9,369 bases of DNA from an uncultured Eubacteriales bacterium (GTDB taxonomy: Bacteria; Bacillota; Clostridia; Oscillospirales; CAG-382), in assembly GCA_900546385.1 (NCBI GenBank), contig URCT01000100.1:1-9369 (forward strand), given 5' to 3'. Positions 1 to 5,757 of this stretch are shown piece by piece (position 1 is the stretch's first letter; each line of letters opens with the position of its first letter). Both the position numbers and the translations under genes were made by a program. A model generated the notes under the pieces. That model worked only from the letters and a program-made list of their open reading frames with translations. It searched no databases and was not told the DNA's origin.

Positions 1-24
1 GTGTAACAGCTGGGCGGTTATGCC

Positions 25-48
25 ATCATCTCCATGAAGGGAGGTGAT
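25..48 (+). promoter_or_regulatory. Hairpin sequestering the toxin ribosome binding site
   Basis: ATCATCTCC (25-33) pairs with GGAGGTGAT (40-48) over nine positions, one of them a U-G pair, with a six-base loop (34-39). The right arm is the Shine-Dalgarno sequence of the small ORF at 54, so the mRNA as folded here would hide its ribosome binding site. Such masking is typical of type I toxin mRNAs. The pairing is read directly from the sequence; the regulatory effect is inferred. Confidence 0.65.
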
Positions 49-53
49 AGCTT

Positions 54-122
54 ATGGAATTTGTATACATAATGATGTATCTGCTGGCGCTTATCACGCT
101 GGTATTAGCCATAAAAAAATAA
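54..122 (+). CDS. 22-residue hydrophobic peptide, putative type I (holin-like) toxin
   Basis: A 22-codon reading frame from ATG at 54 to TAA at 120-122. The peptide begins MEFVYIMMYLL, has one continuous hydrophobic segment (about residues 3-20) and ends in two lysines, so it would be a single membrane-spanning peptide. A near-perfect Shine-Dalgarno sequence (GGGAGGTGAT, 39-48) lies six bases upstream. Size, hydrophobic core, lysine tail, the masked ribosome binding site, a terminator starting at the stop codon and a convergent antisense promoter at 201-228 all fit the small holin-like or TxpA-type toxins of Firmicutes type I toxin-antitoxin loci. The toxin role is inferred; no homology search was possible. 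Its promoter must lie left of the window. Alternatives are a small membrane regulatory peptide or a chance ORF; the strong Shine-Dalgarno argues against chance. Confidence 0.72.
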   Translation: MEFVYIMMYLLALITLVLAIKK

Positions 123-194
123 CGCCCACCGCCAAGTAGTACGTTATTTTTAATAAAACACATTTGGCATAACCGTTTGAGGTCTTGCCCTTAC
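113..194 (-). ncRNA. Candidate antisense antitoxin RNA, about 80 nt
   Basis: A transcript starting about seven bases after the minus-strand -10 box at 201-206 would begin near 194 and run to the U tract of the bidirectional terminator near 113. It would be complementary to the 3' end of the toxin message, including the stop codon and terminator. That geometry is known from the TxpA/RatA class, where the antisense RNA pairs with the 3' part of the toxin mRNA. No ORF of note lies in it. Both ends are inferred from promoter and terminator positions. Confidence 0.5.
115..151. terminator. Bidirectional rho-independent terminator of toxin mRNA and antisense RNA
   Basis: AAAAATAACG (115-124) and CGTTATTTTT (142-151) form a ten-base-pair stem around a 17-base loop. 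The stem begins inside the last codons of the small ORF. On the plus strand it ends in a run of T; on the minus strand the run of A at 113-119 supplies the U tract. It could therefore end both the toxin mRNA and an antisense transcript from the promoter at 201-228. Confidence 0.6.
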
Positions 195-200
195 ACTCAT

Positions 201-228
201 ATTATATGCTTTTTTCCAAAAAAGTCAA
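201..228 (-). promoter_or_regulatory. Strong SigA-type promoter for the antisense RNA
   Basis: On the minus strand TTGACT (223-228), a 16-bp spacer and a perfect TATAAT (201-206). It points left into the 3' end of the small hydrophobic ORF and no protein gene lies in that direction within reach, so its product should be a non-coding RNA. Confidence 0.65.
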
Positions 229-247
229 TACCTTTATCCGAAATTTT

Positions 248-275
248 CGCCGTAAGTTTGCTTACGGCGTTTTTT
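248..275 (+). terminator. Rho-independent terminator
   Basis: CGCCGTAAG (248-256), a TTTG loop and CTTACGGCG (261-269) form a perfect nine-base-pair stem followed by TTTTTT (270-275). It acts on plus-strand transcription. It would catch toxin mRNA that reads through the weaker terminator at 115-151, giving a longer message that includes the site complementary to the 5' leader. Confidence 0.85.
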
Positions 276-367
276 CATATGTTCCTCGTGTCATATTTCA
301 TATCATCTTTCATTTCAACATTATTTGATTCAAAACGCCATATTTCCGCCCGCTTATCCGAGTTTTC

Positions 368-383
368 GTTCGGACGTCCGAAC
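368..383. repeat. 16-bp perfect palindrome downstream of the acetyltransferase gene
   Basis: GTTCGGACGTCCGAAC is its own reverse complement. It lies in the non-coding stretch 276-418, about 36 bases past the stop codon of the GNAT gene on the minus strand. No T tract follows the structure on either strand, so it is not a standard terminator. It could be a protein-binding site or an mRNA 3'-end stabilising hairpin. Nothing else was recognised in 276-418. Confidence 0.6.
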
Positions 384-418
384 AAGCGAAACCCGCATGG
401 TTGAGCCAAAGCGGAGAT

Positions 419-913
419 TTATTTAGAATAGCGCTCAAACAAGGTTTTGTACTCACCTTTGAAATATAAACATTTGCCGTTTTTGCTCTCACCGACAACT
501 GACAAACCGAGATGCTCCAAAATTTTCTGAGACTTCAGATTTTCCTTTCGTGAGAACGCATCAACATATTTTGTTTGAACCGGAATGATTGTTGTTAAGT
601 AATGATACAGCTCTGCAAATAAACCACAACCTTGATATTCTTTCTTGAATTGTATTTCATCCATTCTGAAAGTTGTATCATTGACGAAATATTGAAAGAA
701 TCCACACAGTGTATTTTCGCAGAATATCAAAATCACACTGCGCTTTCCTTCACGCCAAACAGACACTACGCTTTCCGACCAGATTTTAAAATCTGTATCA
801 TAAGAATTACCTGTTGGAGCAATATCGTTCATATTGCTTGACAAAATATCAAACATTTCATTTATGAATACGGGAATATCTTCGTTTTGAATTTCCTTGA
901 ATTTGAAATACAT
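419..913 (-). CDS. GNAT-family N-acetyltransferase
   Basis: A 164-residue protein with the layout of a single-domain GNAT fold, which transfers an acetyl group from acetyl-CoA to an amine; the substrate cannot be told. The acetyl-CoA loop is at residues 92-100 (EYQGCGLFA), matching Q-x-x-G-x-G/A except that the last position is Phe99. Motif B follows as ENLKSQKILEHLGL (124-137), and the strand before it (DEIQF) is the usual beta-4. The length is normal. The start is the ATG at 911-913, because GAGG (922-925) lies about eight bases upstream; the frame continues a few codons further to a TTG but that overlaps the Shine-Dalgarno. A TATAAT-like box (949-954) lies upstream, but no convincing -35 was found. 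It is a stand-alone gene downstream of the tRNA terminator. Family assignment is fairly sure; any resistance role would be speculation. Confidence 0.85.
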   Translation of the reverse strand: MYFKFKEIQNEDIPVFINEMFDILSSNMNDIAPTGNSYDTDFKIWSESVVSVWREGKRSVILIFCENTLCGFFQYFVNDTTFRMDEIQFKKEYQGCGLFAELYHYLTTIIPVQTKYVDAFSRKENLKSQKILEHLGLSVVGESKNGKCLYFKGEYKTLFERYSK

Positions 914-980
914 AATATTACCTCGCAAATTTCAACATAGTATAATTTATTATATCATCAGGTAATACTTTTAACGATAA

Positions 981-1024
981 TAAAAAAGTCCACCGTCATT
1001 CTATCAAAAATACGGTGAACTTTT
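981..1024 (-). terminator. Terminator of the tRNA-Ser transcription unit
   Basis: On the minus strand AAAAGTTCACCGT (1012-1024) pairs with ACGGTGGACTTTT (984-996), with one G-U pair, and the U tract continues to 982. The stem starts directly at the 3' CCA of tRNA-Ser(GCU). Confidence 0.85.
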
Positions 1025-1113
1025 GGCGGAGAAGGAGAGATTTGAACTCTCGCGCCGGTTGCCCGACCTACACCCTTAGCAGGGGCGCCTCTTCACCACT
1101 TGAGTACTTCTCC
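1024..1113 (-). tRNA. tRNA-Ser (anticodon GCU, reads AGC/AGU)
   Basis: Read on the minus strand this is a 90-base class II tRNA. The acceptor stem GGAGAAG (5' end at 1113) pairs with CTTCTCC (1028-1034). The anticodon loop is CTGCTAA with anticodon GCT. A long variable arm (GTCGGGCAACCGGC region) is typical of tRNA-Ser. The T arm is GAGAG-TTCAAAT-CTCTC. Discriminator G and an encoded CCA (1024-1026) complete the molecule. It is the second gene of a two-tRNA unit. Confidence 0.97.
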
Positions 1114-1142
1114 GTGTGTGAAAGGTTGCTGCCAATGGACAA

Positions 1143-1167
1143 TCCTTACATCTGCTAACTGTAAGGA
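1143..1167 (-). other. Hairpin in the spacer between the two tRNA genes
   Basis: TCCTTACA (1143-1150) and TGTAAGGA (1160-1167) form an eight-base-pair stem with a nine-base loop in the 123-base spacer of the tRNA precursor. No T tract follows on either strand, so it is not a terminator. A role in tRNA processing is possible but unproven. Confidence 0.4.
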
Positions 1168-1234
1168 CGTTATTTTGCAAAGCCGAACGCTGTTTTTCTA
1201 TGAATGAAAACACATCGGTCGATTCTTGAAAAAG

Positions 1235-1325
<91 letters not shown>

Positions 1326-1359
1326 GTATGTGAAGGTTTTACTTTGCTCAACGTATGAT

Positions 1360-1388
1360 ATCATATCATATCCCGCGCGTTTTGTCAA
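1360..1388 (-). promoter_or_regulatory. Strong promoter of the tRNA-Ser unit
   Basis: On the minus strand a perfect TTGACA (1383-1388), a 17-bp spacer and TATGAT (1360-1365). The expected start is near 1353, about 28 bases before tRNA-Ser(UGA). The match is as expected for a stable-RNA promoter. Confidence 0.85.
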
Positions 1389-1447
1389 GTGTTTTTGTGA
1401 AAAATCCCGAAGTTTTGCACCATCTTTTTTTCGACATACAAAATCTA

Positions 1448-1476
1448 TTGAATCTTTGGCGCTTTTGTGCTATACT
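1448..1476 (+). promoter_or_regulatory. SigA-type promoter of the beta-galactosidase / MATE unit
   Basis: TTGAAT (1448-1453), a 17-bp spacer and TATACT (1471-1476). The expected start is near 1483, giving a short leader of about 22 bases that contains the GAGG Shine-Dalgarno (1495-1498) before the ATG at 1505. Confidence 0.8.
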
Positions 1477-1504
1477 GAAAAAAAACTCTTTTTCGAGGTG
1501 CTTT

Positions 1505-3230
1505 ATGACTTTTGAGATCAAAGGAAACAGTTTTTATAAGGACGGCAAACCGCTAAAGCTCATTTCCGGCGCTGTCCACTATTTTCGCAATATGCCCGAC
1601 ACGTGGCCGGATATTTTCGCCAAGCTCGCCGCTCTCGGCTGCAACTGCGTGGAAACCTATTGTGCCTGGAATTTACACGAGCCGAAGCCAGGCGAATTCG
1701 ATTTTTCCGGCAGACTCGACATCGAAGCCTTTCTCTGCGAAGCCGAAAAAGCCGGTCTCATGGCCATCGTCCGTCCGGGGCCTTATATCTGTGCCGAATG
1801 GGAATTCGGCGGTCTGCCGTGGTGGATTCAAACCGACGATAACATCGAGATCCGCTGCATGAACAAGGCGTATATCGACCATTTTGACAACTATCTCGAC
1901 GTGCTTTTAGCCAAAGTTCGTCCGCATTTGGCGACAAACGGCGGCAACGTCATTATGCTGCAATGCGAAAACGAATACGGCTACTACGGCGACGACAAAA
2001 AATATCTTGCCTACTTGCGCGACGGGTATCGCGCGCGCGGCATTGATGTTCCGCTGTTCACCTCGGACGGCACGTCCTTTACCGATCTTGCCGACGGCAC
2101 GGTGGAGGGGTGTCTTGCGACCCTCAACTTCGGCAGCCGCGTGGCGGAAAATTTTGCCGCACACGACAAGCTGTTTCCGAATGTTCCCAAAATGTGCATG
2201 GAAATGTGGGACGGCTGGTTCGATGCCTGGGGCGATGAAAAGCACCATACCACCGACGCGGAAGCCTATGCCGGTGTCGTGCGCGATATGCTCGCCAAGG
2301 GCAGCCTCAATATGTATATGTTCATCGGCGGCACGAATTTCGGCTTTACAAGCGGTGCAAACCACTACGAAACCTTTGCGCCCGATGTGACAAGCTACGA
2401 TTATGACGCGCTCCTTTCGGAATGCGGCGATACCACGAAAAAATATTTTGCCGTTCGCAAGGTCATCGAGGAATGCACCGGCGTTACGCCGCCGCCCGTT
2501 CCGGAAAACCGCAAAAAAGCCGCTTACGGCAAGGTTATGCTCACCGAACGTGCGCCGCTTTTACCGCAGCTTGACACAATCAGCTCTCCCATTCACAGCG
2601 ACGTGCCGCGTGCCATGGAAAAATACGGCCTATCAGACCGTCTTAAACCGCGACTACGAAAACGCCGTTCTTTCCTTCGAAAGCCTCGGCGACCGTGCGC
2701 AGGTGCTTGTCGGCGATACCTTGCAGGGAATCGCCTATATCAACGAGTCGCTTTCGGTGACCATCAACGCCAAAGCCGGTGATACGCTCACCGTGCTTGT
2801 CGAAAACATGGGACGCGCCAATTTCGGGCCGAAAATGATGCGCTTAAAAGGACTGCCCGGCCGCGTGCTTCTCGGAAACAAGATCCACTTTTCGTGGAAC
2901 GCCTATCCCCTGTCCATGACCGATTTGGAAAGTCTGTCCTTTGCGCAGCACACTGCCGACACCGCCAAAGCTCCGGCCTTTTACCGCGGCACGTTTGAGA
3001 TTGCCGGCACGCCGTGCGACACATTCTTGCGCACCGATGCGTTCACCAAAGGCTTTGTGATACTCAACGGATTTAACCTCGGACGCTTTTGGGAGGTCGG
3101 ACCGCAAAAAACGCTGTATGTTCCGGCATCGGTCTTGAAAAAAGGTCAAAACACACTTACCGTTTTCGAATCGGACGGTTTGAAAGGCACACCGGCCGTC
3201 GAATTTACCGCTGCACCGGAGCTTGGATAA
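1505..3230 (+). pseudogene. GH35 beta-galactosidase, interrupted by one frameshift
   Basis: Family GH35 enzymes release terminal beta-linked galactose by a retaining mechanism. The start is ATG 1505, supported by GAGG seven bases upstream and by the promoter; the frame is open further upstream but without family similarity. Residues 1 to about 325 form the TIM barrel. Family landmarks are WNLHEP (55-60), GPYICAEWEFGGLP (92-105), CENEYG with acid/base Glu157, MEMWDGWFDAWG with nucleophile Glu233, and GGTNFG (275-280). Residue 375 (Gly of MEKYG) ends at 2629. From 2631 the homology continues in the +1 frame to 3230, including the typical C-terminal motif LNGFNLGRFWEVGPQKTLYV. Removing one C at 2629/2630 restores an uninterrupted protein of about 574 residues, normal for bacterial GH35; loss of two bases is equally possible. 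As written, translation gives 425 residues ending at 2782, with 50 aberrant ones. No signal peptide is seen, so it acts in the cytoplasm. The break may be a true mutation or a sequencing error. Confidence 0.92.
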
Positions 3231-3254
3231 ATTCGGATAAATTCGGATATGTTC
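3225..3254 (+). repeat. Three tandem 10-bp units at the end of the beta-galactosidase gene
   Basis: GGATAAATTC occurs twice exactly (3225-3244) and a third time with two changes (GGATATGTTC, 3245-3254). The first copy carries the TAA stop of the GH35 gene and the second adds another TAA. A 12-bp palindrome TTTCAATTGAAA (3272-3283) follows in the same 66-base gap before the MATE gene. A function is not evident. Confidence 0.7.
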
Positions 3255-3296
3255 AAATAAATACGATACAATTTCAATTGAAAAGATTGGAAAACC

Positions 3297-4670
3297 ATGG
3301 ATACAAACAAATCTCCCTCGGTTAAAAATCTTACCACCGGCAGTGTCGGACAAAAACTGCTGTTCTTCACGCTGCCATATCTGCTTTCCTATTTTCTGCA
3401 AACGCTCTACGGCATGGCGGATCTGTTCATTGTCGGACAGTTTAACGGCGTAGCCGAAACCACGGCCGTTTCCATCGGCTCACAGGTCATGCATATGCTC
3501 ACGGTTATGCTTGTCGGGCTTGCCATGGGAACGACCGTCACCATCGGGCAAGCCGTCGGCGGCGGCGACCGAAAGAAAGCATCGCTTGCCGTCGGCAACA
3601 CCGTCACGCTGTTTATGGCACTGTCGGTCGGACTTGCGGCACTCCTACTCATCCTCGTGCGGCCGATCGTCGGCATTATGTCCACACCGGCCGAAGCGGT
3701 GGAAGGCACTGTCCGATACCTCACCGTCTGCTTTATCGGCATTCCGTTTATCACGGCGTATAACATCACAAGCTCCATCTTCCGCGGTCTCGGCGACAGC
3801 AAAAGCCCGATGTATTTCATCGCCGCAGCGTGCGTGACCAACATTGCGCTCGACTACCTGTTCATGGGCGCACTTCATCTCGGGCCGCTCGGTGCGGCAC
3901 TCGGCACGACGCTGTCCCAAGCCGTCAGCGTGCTTCTTTCGCTTGCCGTGATCGTGAAAAAGCGGCTGATCCCGATTCAAAAAAGCGATTTCAAGCCGCA
4001 GAAAGCCGTCATGAGCAAAATCTTGGGCATCGGCGTACCGGTCGCGCTGCAGGATGGCCTGACTCAGGTGGCTTTCATCGTCATCACGGTCATCGCCAAC
4101 AAGCGCGGGCTTACCGATGCGGCGGCGGTCGGCATTGTCGAAAAAATCATCGGCTTTCTGTTTTTGGTACCGTCCTCCTTGCTTTCGGCGGTTTCCGCGC
4201 TCGGTGCGCAGAACATCGGTGCAGGCAAGCCGGAACGCGCCGTTCGAACGCTTTGGTATGCAATTTTCGCAGCGTTCGGCTTTGGCGTGGTCATGTCGAT
4301 TCTCATCCAGTTTATCGCCGATCCGGTCGTAGCCCTGTTTACGGATAAAACCGCCGCGGACGGTGCGGAGGTTATCCGGCTCGGCGGCGGATACTTGCGC
4401 GGCTATATTTTAGACTGCGCGTTCGCCGGGATTCATTTCTGCTTCAGCGGTTACTTTTGCGCCTGCGGCAAGAGCGGACTTTCGTTCTTGCACAACATCA
4501 CCGCCGTGGTGTGTGTCCGTGTGCCGGGCGCGTACCTGACGTCCAAATGGTTTCCGGAGACGCTATTTCCCATGGGTCTTGCCACAGCGGCAGGCTCTCT
4601 CTTATCGGTCATTATCTGCGTGATTGCCTACACCGTGATCCGCAAAAAAGCCGCCAAAGCGGCGGCCTAA
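3297..4670 (+). CDS. MATE-family multidrug/metabolite efflux transporter
   Basis: A 457-residue integral membrane protein of usual MATE length, with about twelve membrane segments in two similar halves. MATE proteins export cationic drugs or metabolites using sodium or proton gradients. Features seen: the first helix with LPYLLSYFLQTLYGMADLFIVG (split over residues 26-47), the inter-helix motif FRGLGDSKSPMYF (162-174), DYLF (186-189), and the second-half counterpart ALGAQNIGAGKPERA (301-315). The C-terminus is lysine/alanine rich. The start at ATG 3297 is backed only by a modest Shine-Dalgarno (GGA at 3289-3291). It lies 66 bases after the GH35 stop with no convincing promoter of its own, so it is probably co-transcribed from 1448-1476. 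The substrate cannot be inferred; linkage to the sugar enzyme may be incidental. Confidence 0.95.
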   Translation: MDTNKSPSVKNLTTGSVGQKLLFFTLPYLLSYFLQTLYGMADLFIVGQFNGVAETTAVSIGSQVMHMLTVMLVGLAMGTTVTIGQAVGGGDRKKASLAVGNTVTLFMALSVGLAALLLILVRPIVGIMSTPAEAVEGTVRYLTVCFIGIPFITAYNITSSIFRGLGDSKSPMYFIAAACVTNIALDYLFMGALHLGPLGAALGTTLSQAVSVLLSLAVIVKKRLIPIQKSDFKPQKAVMSKILGIGVPVALQDGLTQVAFIVITVIANKRGLTDAAAVGIVEKIIGFLFLVPSSLLSAVSALGAQNIGAGKPERAVRTLWYAIFAAFGFGVVMSILIQFIADPVVALFTDKTAADGAEVIRLGGGYLRGYILDCAFAGIHFCFSGYFCACGKSGLSFLHNITAVVCVRVPGAYLTSKWFPETLFPMGLATAAGSLLSVIICVIAYTVIRKKAAKAAA

Positions 4671-4688
4671 AGATTTGCACACAAAACG

Positions 4689-4727
4689 ACGCTCCCCTGT
4701 CCTGTTGGCAGAGGAGCGTTCTCTTTT
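4689..4727 (+). terminator. Terminator after the MATE gene
   Basis: ACGCTCCCCTG (4689-4699) pairs with CAGAGGAGCGT (4709-4719), with one internal mismatch, and is followed by TCTCTTTTTG. It closes the plus-strand unit. On the minus strand the stem is followed only by a short GTTTTGT, so it may work weakly for the convergent ORF as well. Confidence 0.85.
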
Positions 4728-4736
4728 TGTCTGCAT

Positions 4737-5093
4737 TCAGATTCTTGCCGCCGGTGCAAGCGGAATAAGCTTGTCGAAAGCCTTCCACGCCATAACAGCC
4801 GCCGTATCGTGCGGTATTGCGGCGGTAATCTCAAGTGCTTCGCCGTTGTAGACCGCACTCTCATAACCGACAAAGCGGCCGTCCTTGTACAGCGCGACAA
4901 TCACCACCGAGGATGTCGGCAGATTGGCGGCACTAACCTTGTAAACCGTGCCGTCCGCCGTTTGTGAGACCGACGGGAAAAGATTGAACAATAATAGCGA
5001 ATCTCCATCTTCCAGCACGATGTTATATATAGATGACTTCATATTTTCTTTTACACTTTCAATCTCACTTGTCAATCCCAAGAATTTTTTCAA
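4737..5093 (-). pseudogene. Chimeric ORF ending in a surface-protein-like C-terminal remnant
   Basis: An open frame of up to 118 residues. The only long start is a TTG at 5093 inside the preceding gene without a Shine-Dalgarno; the first ATG (5040-5042, residue 18) also lacks a good one. The C-terminal part, VIVALYKDGRFVGYESAVYN followed by MAWKAFDKLIPLAPA (residues about 100-115), resembles the beta-rich C-terminal ends of large secreted or surface proteins and glycoside hydrolases of Clostridia, which often finish in a W-x-S/F-x-x-L/M-x-P-L pattern. That comparison is from memory of the family, not a search. Base composition changes sharply at about 4985-5040: GC-rich to the left, AT-rich to the right. 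The likely picture is a 3' remnant of a lost gene joined to foreign AT-rich DNA. A real small protein translated by coupling with the upstream gene is possible but less likely. Confidence 0.45.
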
Positions 5094-5424
5094 TTATTTT
5101 AGCATCTACATTTTTCATTTTTTCCAACAATATTCTCGTTGTATCACAACAATTCAATCTTACACACGAAACAGTATGTTCAAGTATTGATTGCAAAGTC
5201 TCTTCGTCCAAATCATAGCTAGATAGTATCTCATTAACTGAACGCATTACTATATCTCCGTTTGCCAATTGAACGATTGCTTGTAACAACGAAGAAGCTT
5301 GAGCATACTCTACATATCCATCAATTAATTTGGTAATAAGAGCAGTATCAGCATATTCATTTGTATTAGCCAATCTTGCTAACTCATTATTTATCAAATT
5401 CTCTAAATAATTTTTAACATCCAC
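5065..5424 (-). CDS. Unrecognised 119-residue, mostly helical protein
   Basis: I do not recognise the family. The frame starts with GTG at 5422-5424, supported by an excellent Shine-Dalgarno AAAGGAGG about seven bases upstream and by a near-perfect promoter at 5454-5482, so it is very probably translated. The protein is soluble, without signal peptide or membrane segment, and seems almost all alpha-helical, with amphipathic stretches such as NYLENLINNELARLA (5-19) and TRILLEKMKNV (96-106). Three cysteines (87, 92, 93) lie close together near VRLNCC, not in an obvious metal site. The DNA is markedly AT-rich against its neighbours, which suggests acquisition by transfer. Its last ten codons overlap the start of the chimeric ORF at 4737-5093. 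A small immunity or antitoxin-like protein is conceivable but there is no positive evidence. Confidence 0.75.
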   Translation of the reverse strand: MDVKNYLENLINNELARLANTNEYADTALITKLIDGYVEYAQASSLLQAIVQLANGDIVMRSVNEILSSYDLDEETLQSILEHTVSCVRLNCCDTTRILLEKMKNVDAKIIEKILGIDK

Positions 5425-5453
5425 AATATTGCCTCCTTTACATGTTAAATATA

Positions 5454-5482
5454 ATTATATCACGAAAATGTGAATTTTTCAA
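5454..5482 (-). promoter_or_regulatory. Strong SigA-type promoter of the 119-residue ORF
   Basis: On the minus strand TTGAAA (5477-5482), a 17-bp spacer and a perfect TATAAT (5454-5459). The predicted start near 5447 leaves a short leader holding AAAGGAGG before the GTG at 5424. Confidence 0.85.
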
Positions 5483-5592
5483 TGAAACGCTATTTGCGTC
5501 GTGCCAACAATATTCCTATGGCTGTTCTCGGTTGGGAATCTCCGAACCAAAAGCAAACAGAACTTGAAAACGCCCGTGCCTGACCGCGCGCC

Positions 5593-5659
5593 GCCCTGTG
5601 GGCTTCGTTCGGTCGTTCCTCCGCTTCGCTCCGTCTCTCCCTCTCTCTGCCCACAGGGC
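5593..5659. repeat. 11-bp perfect inverted repeat around a pyrimidine-rich 45-base loop
   Basis: GCCCTGTGGGC (5593-5603) and GCCCACAGGGC (5649-5659) are exact reverse complements. The loop is built of short motifs of the TTCG/TCCG kind (GGTCGTTCC, CCGCTTCGCTCCG) and a CTCTCTC tract, and is far more GC-rich than its flanks. It sits in the 275-base non-coding interval 5483-5757 between the end of the AraC gene and the promoter of the 119-residue ORF. No T tract follows, so it is not a simple terminator. ORFs crossing it are low-complexity and not credible genes. It may be a dispersed intergenic element or the scar of a mobile one. Nothing else was recognised in this interval. Confidence 0.55.
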
Positions 5660-5757
5660 AATTTAACTCCATTTGAACTCTTTTGTTTTTTCTAAATCGG
5701 TCTCACATCATTGACAAAACTACATTAAACAAAAAAGTACAAACAGATAAGCTGATT

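Noticed and set aside
34..72. A short ORF (ATG at 34) overlapping the toxin start in another frame
   Set aside because: It has no Shine-Dalgarno of its own and its start lies in the hairpin loop; nothing beyond chance supports it as a regulatory leader peptide.
1355..1504. Fifty extra N-terminal codons for the GH35 protein
   Set aside because: This stretch contains the promoter and ribosome binding site of the gene and shows no GH35 similarity; ATG 1505 is the start.
1907..2365. A long minus-strand ORF inside the GH35 gene
   Set aside because: It is the antisense shadow of a GC-rich coding region; the plus strand has clear family motifs.
2620..2640. Programmed +1 frameshifting in the GH35 gene
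   Set aside because: No classical slippery site, stimulatory Shine-Dalgarno-like element or slow-codon plus stop arrangement is at the shift point, and GH35 genes are not known to use recoding.
5490..5695. ORFs of about 60 codons across the inverted repeat
   Set aside because: They are low-complexity (Arg/Glu/Gly or Pro/Ser rich), have no Shine-Dalgarno and are present in several frames at once.
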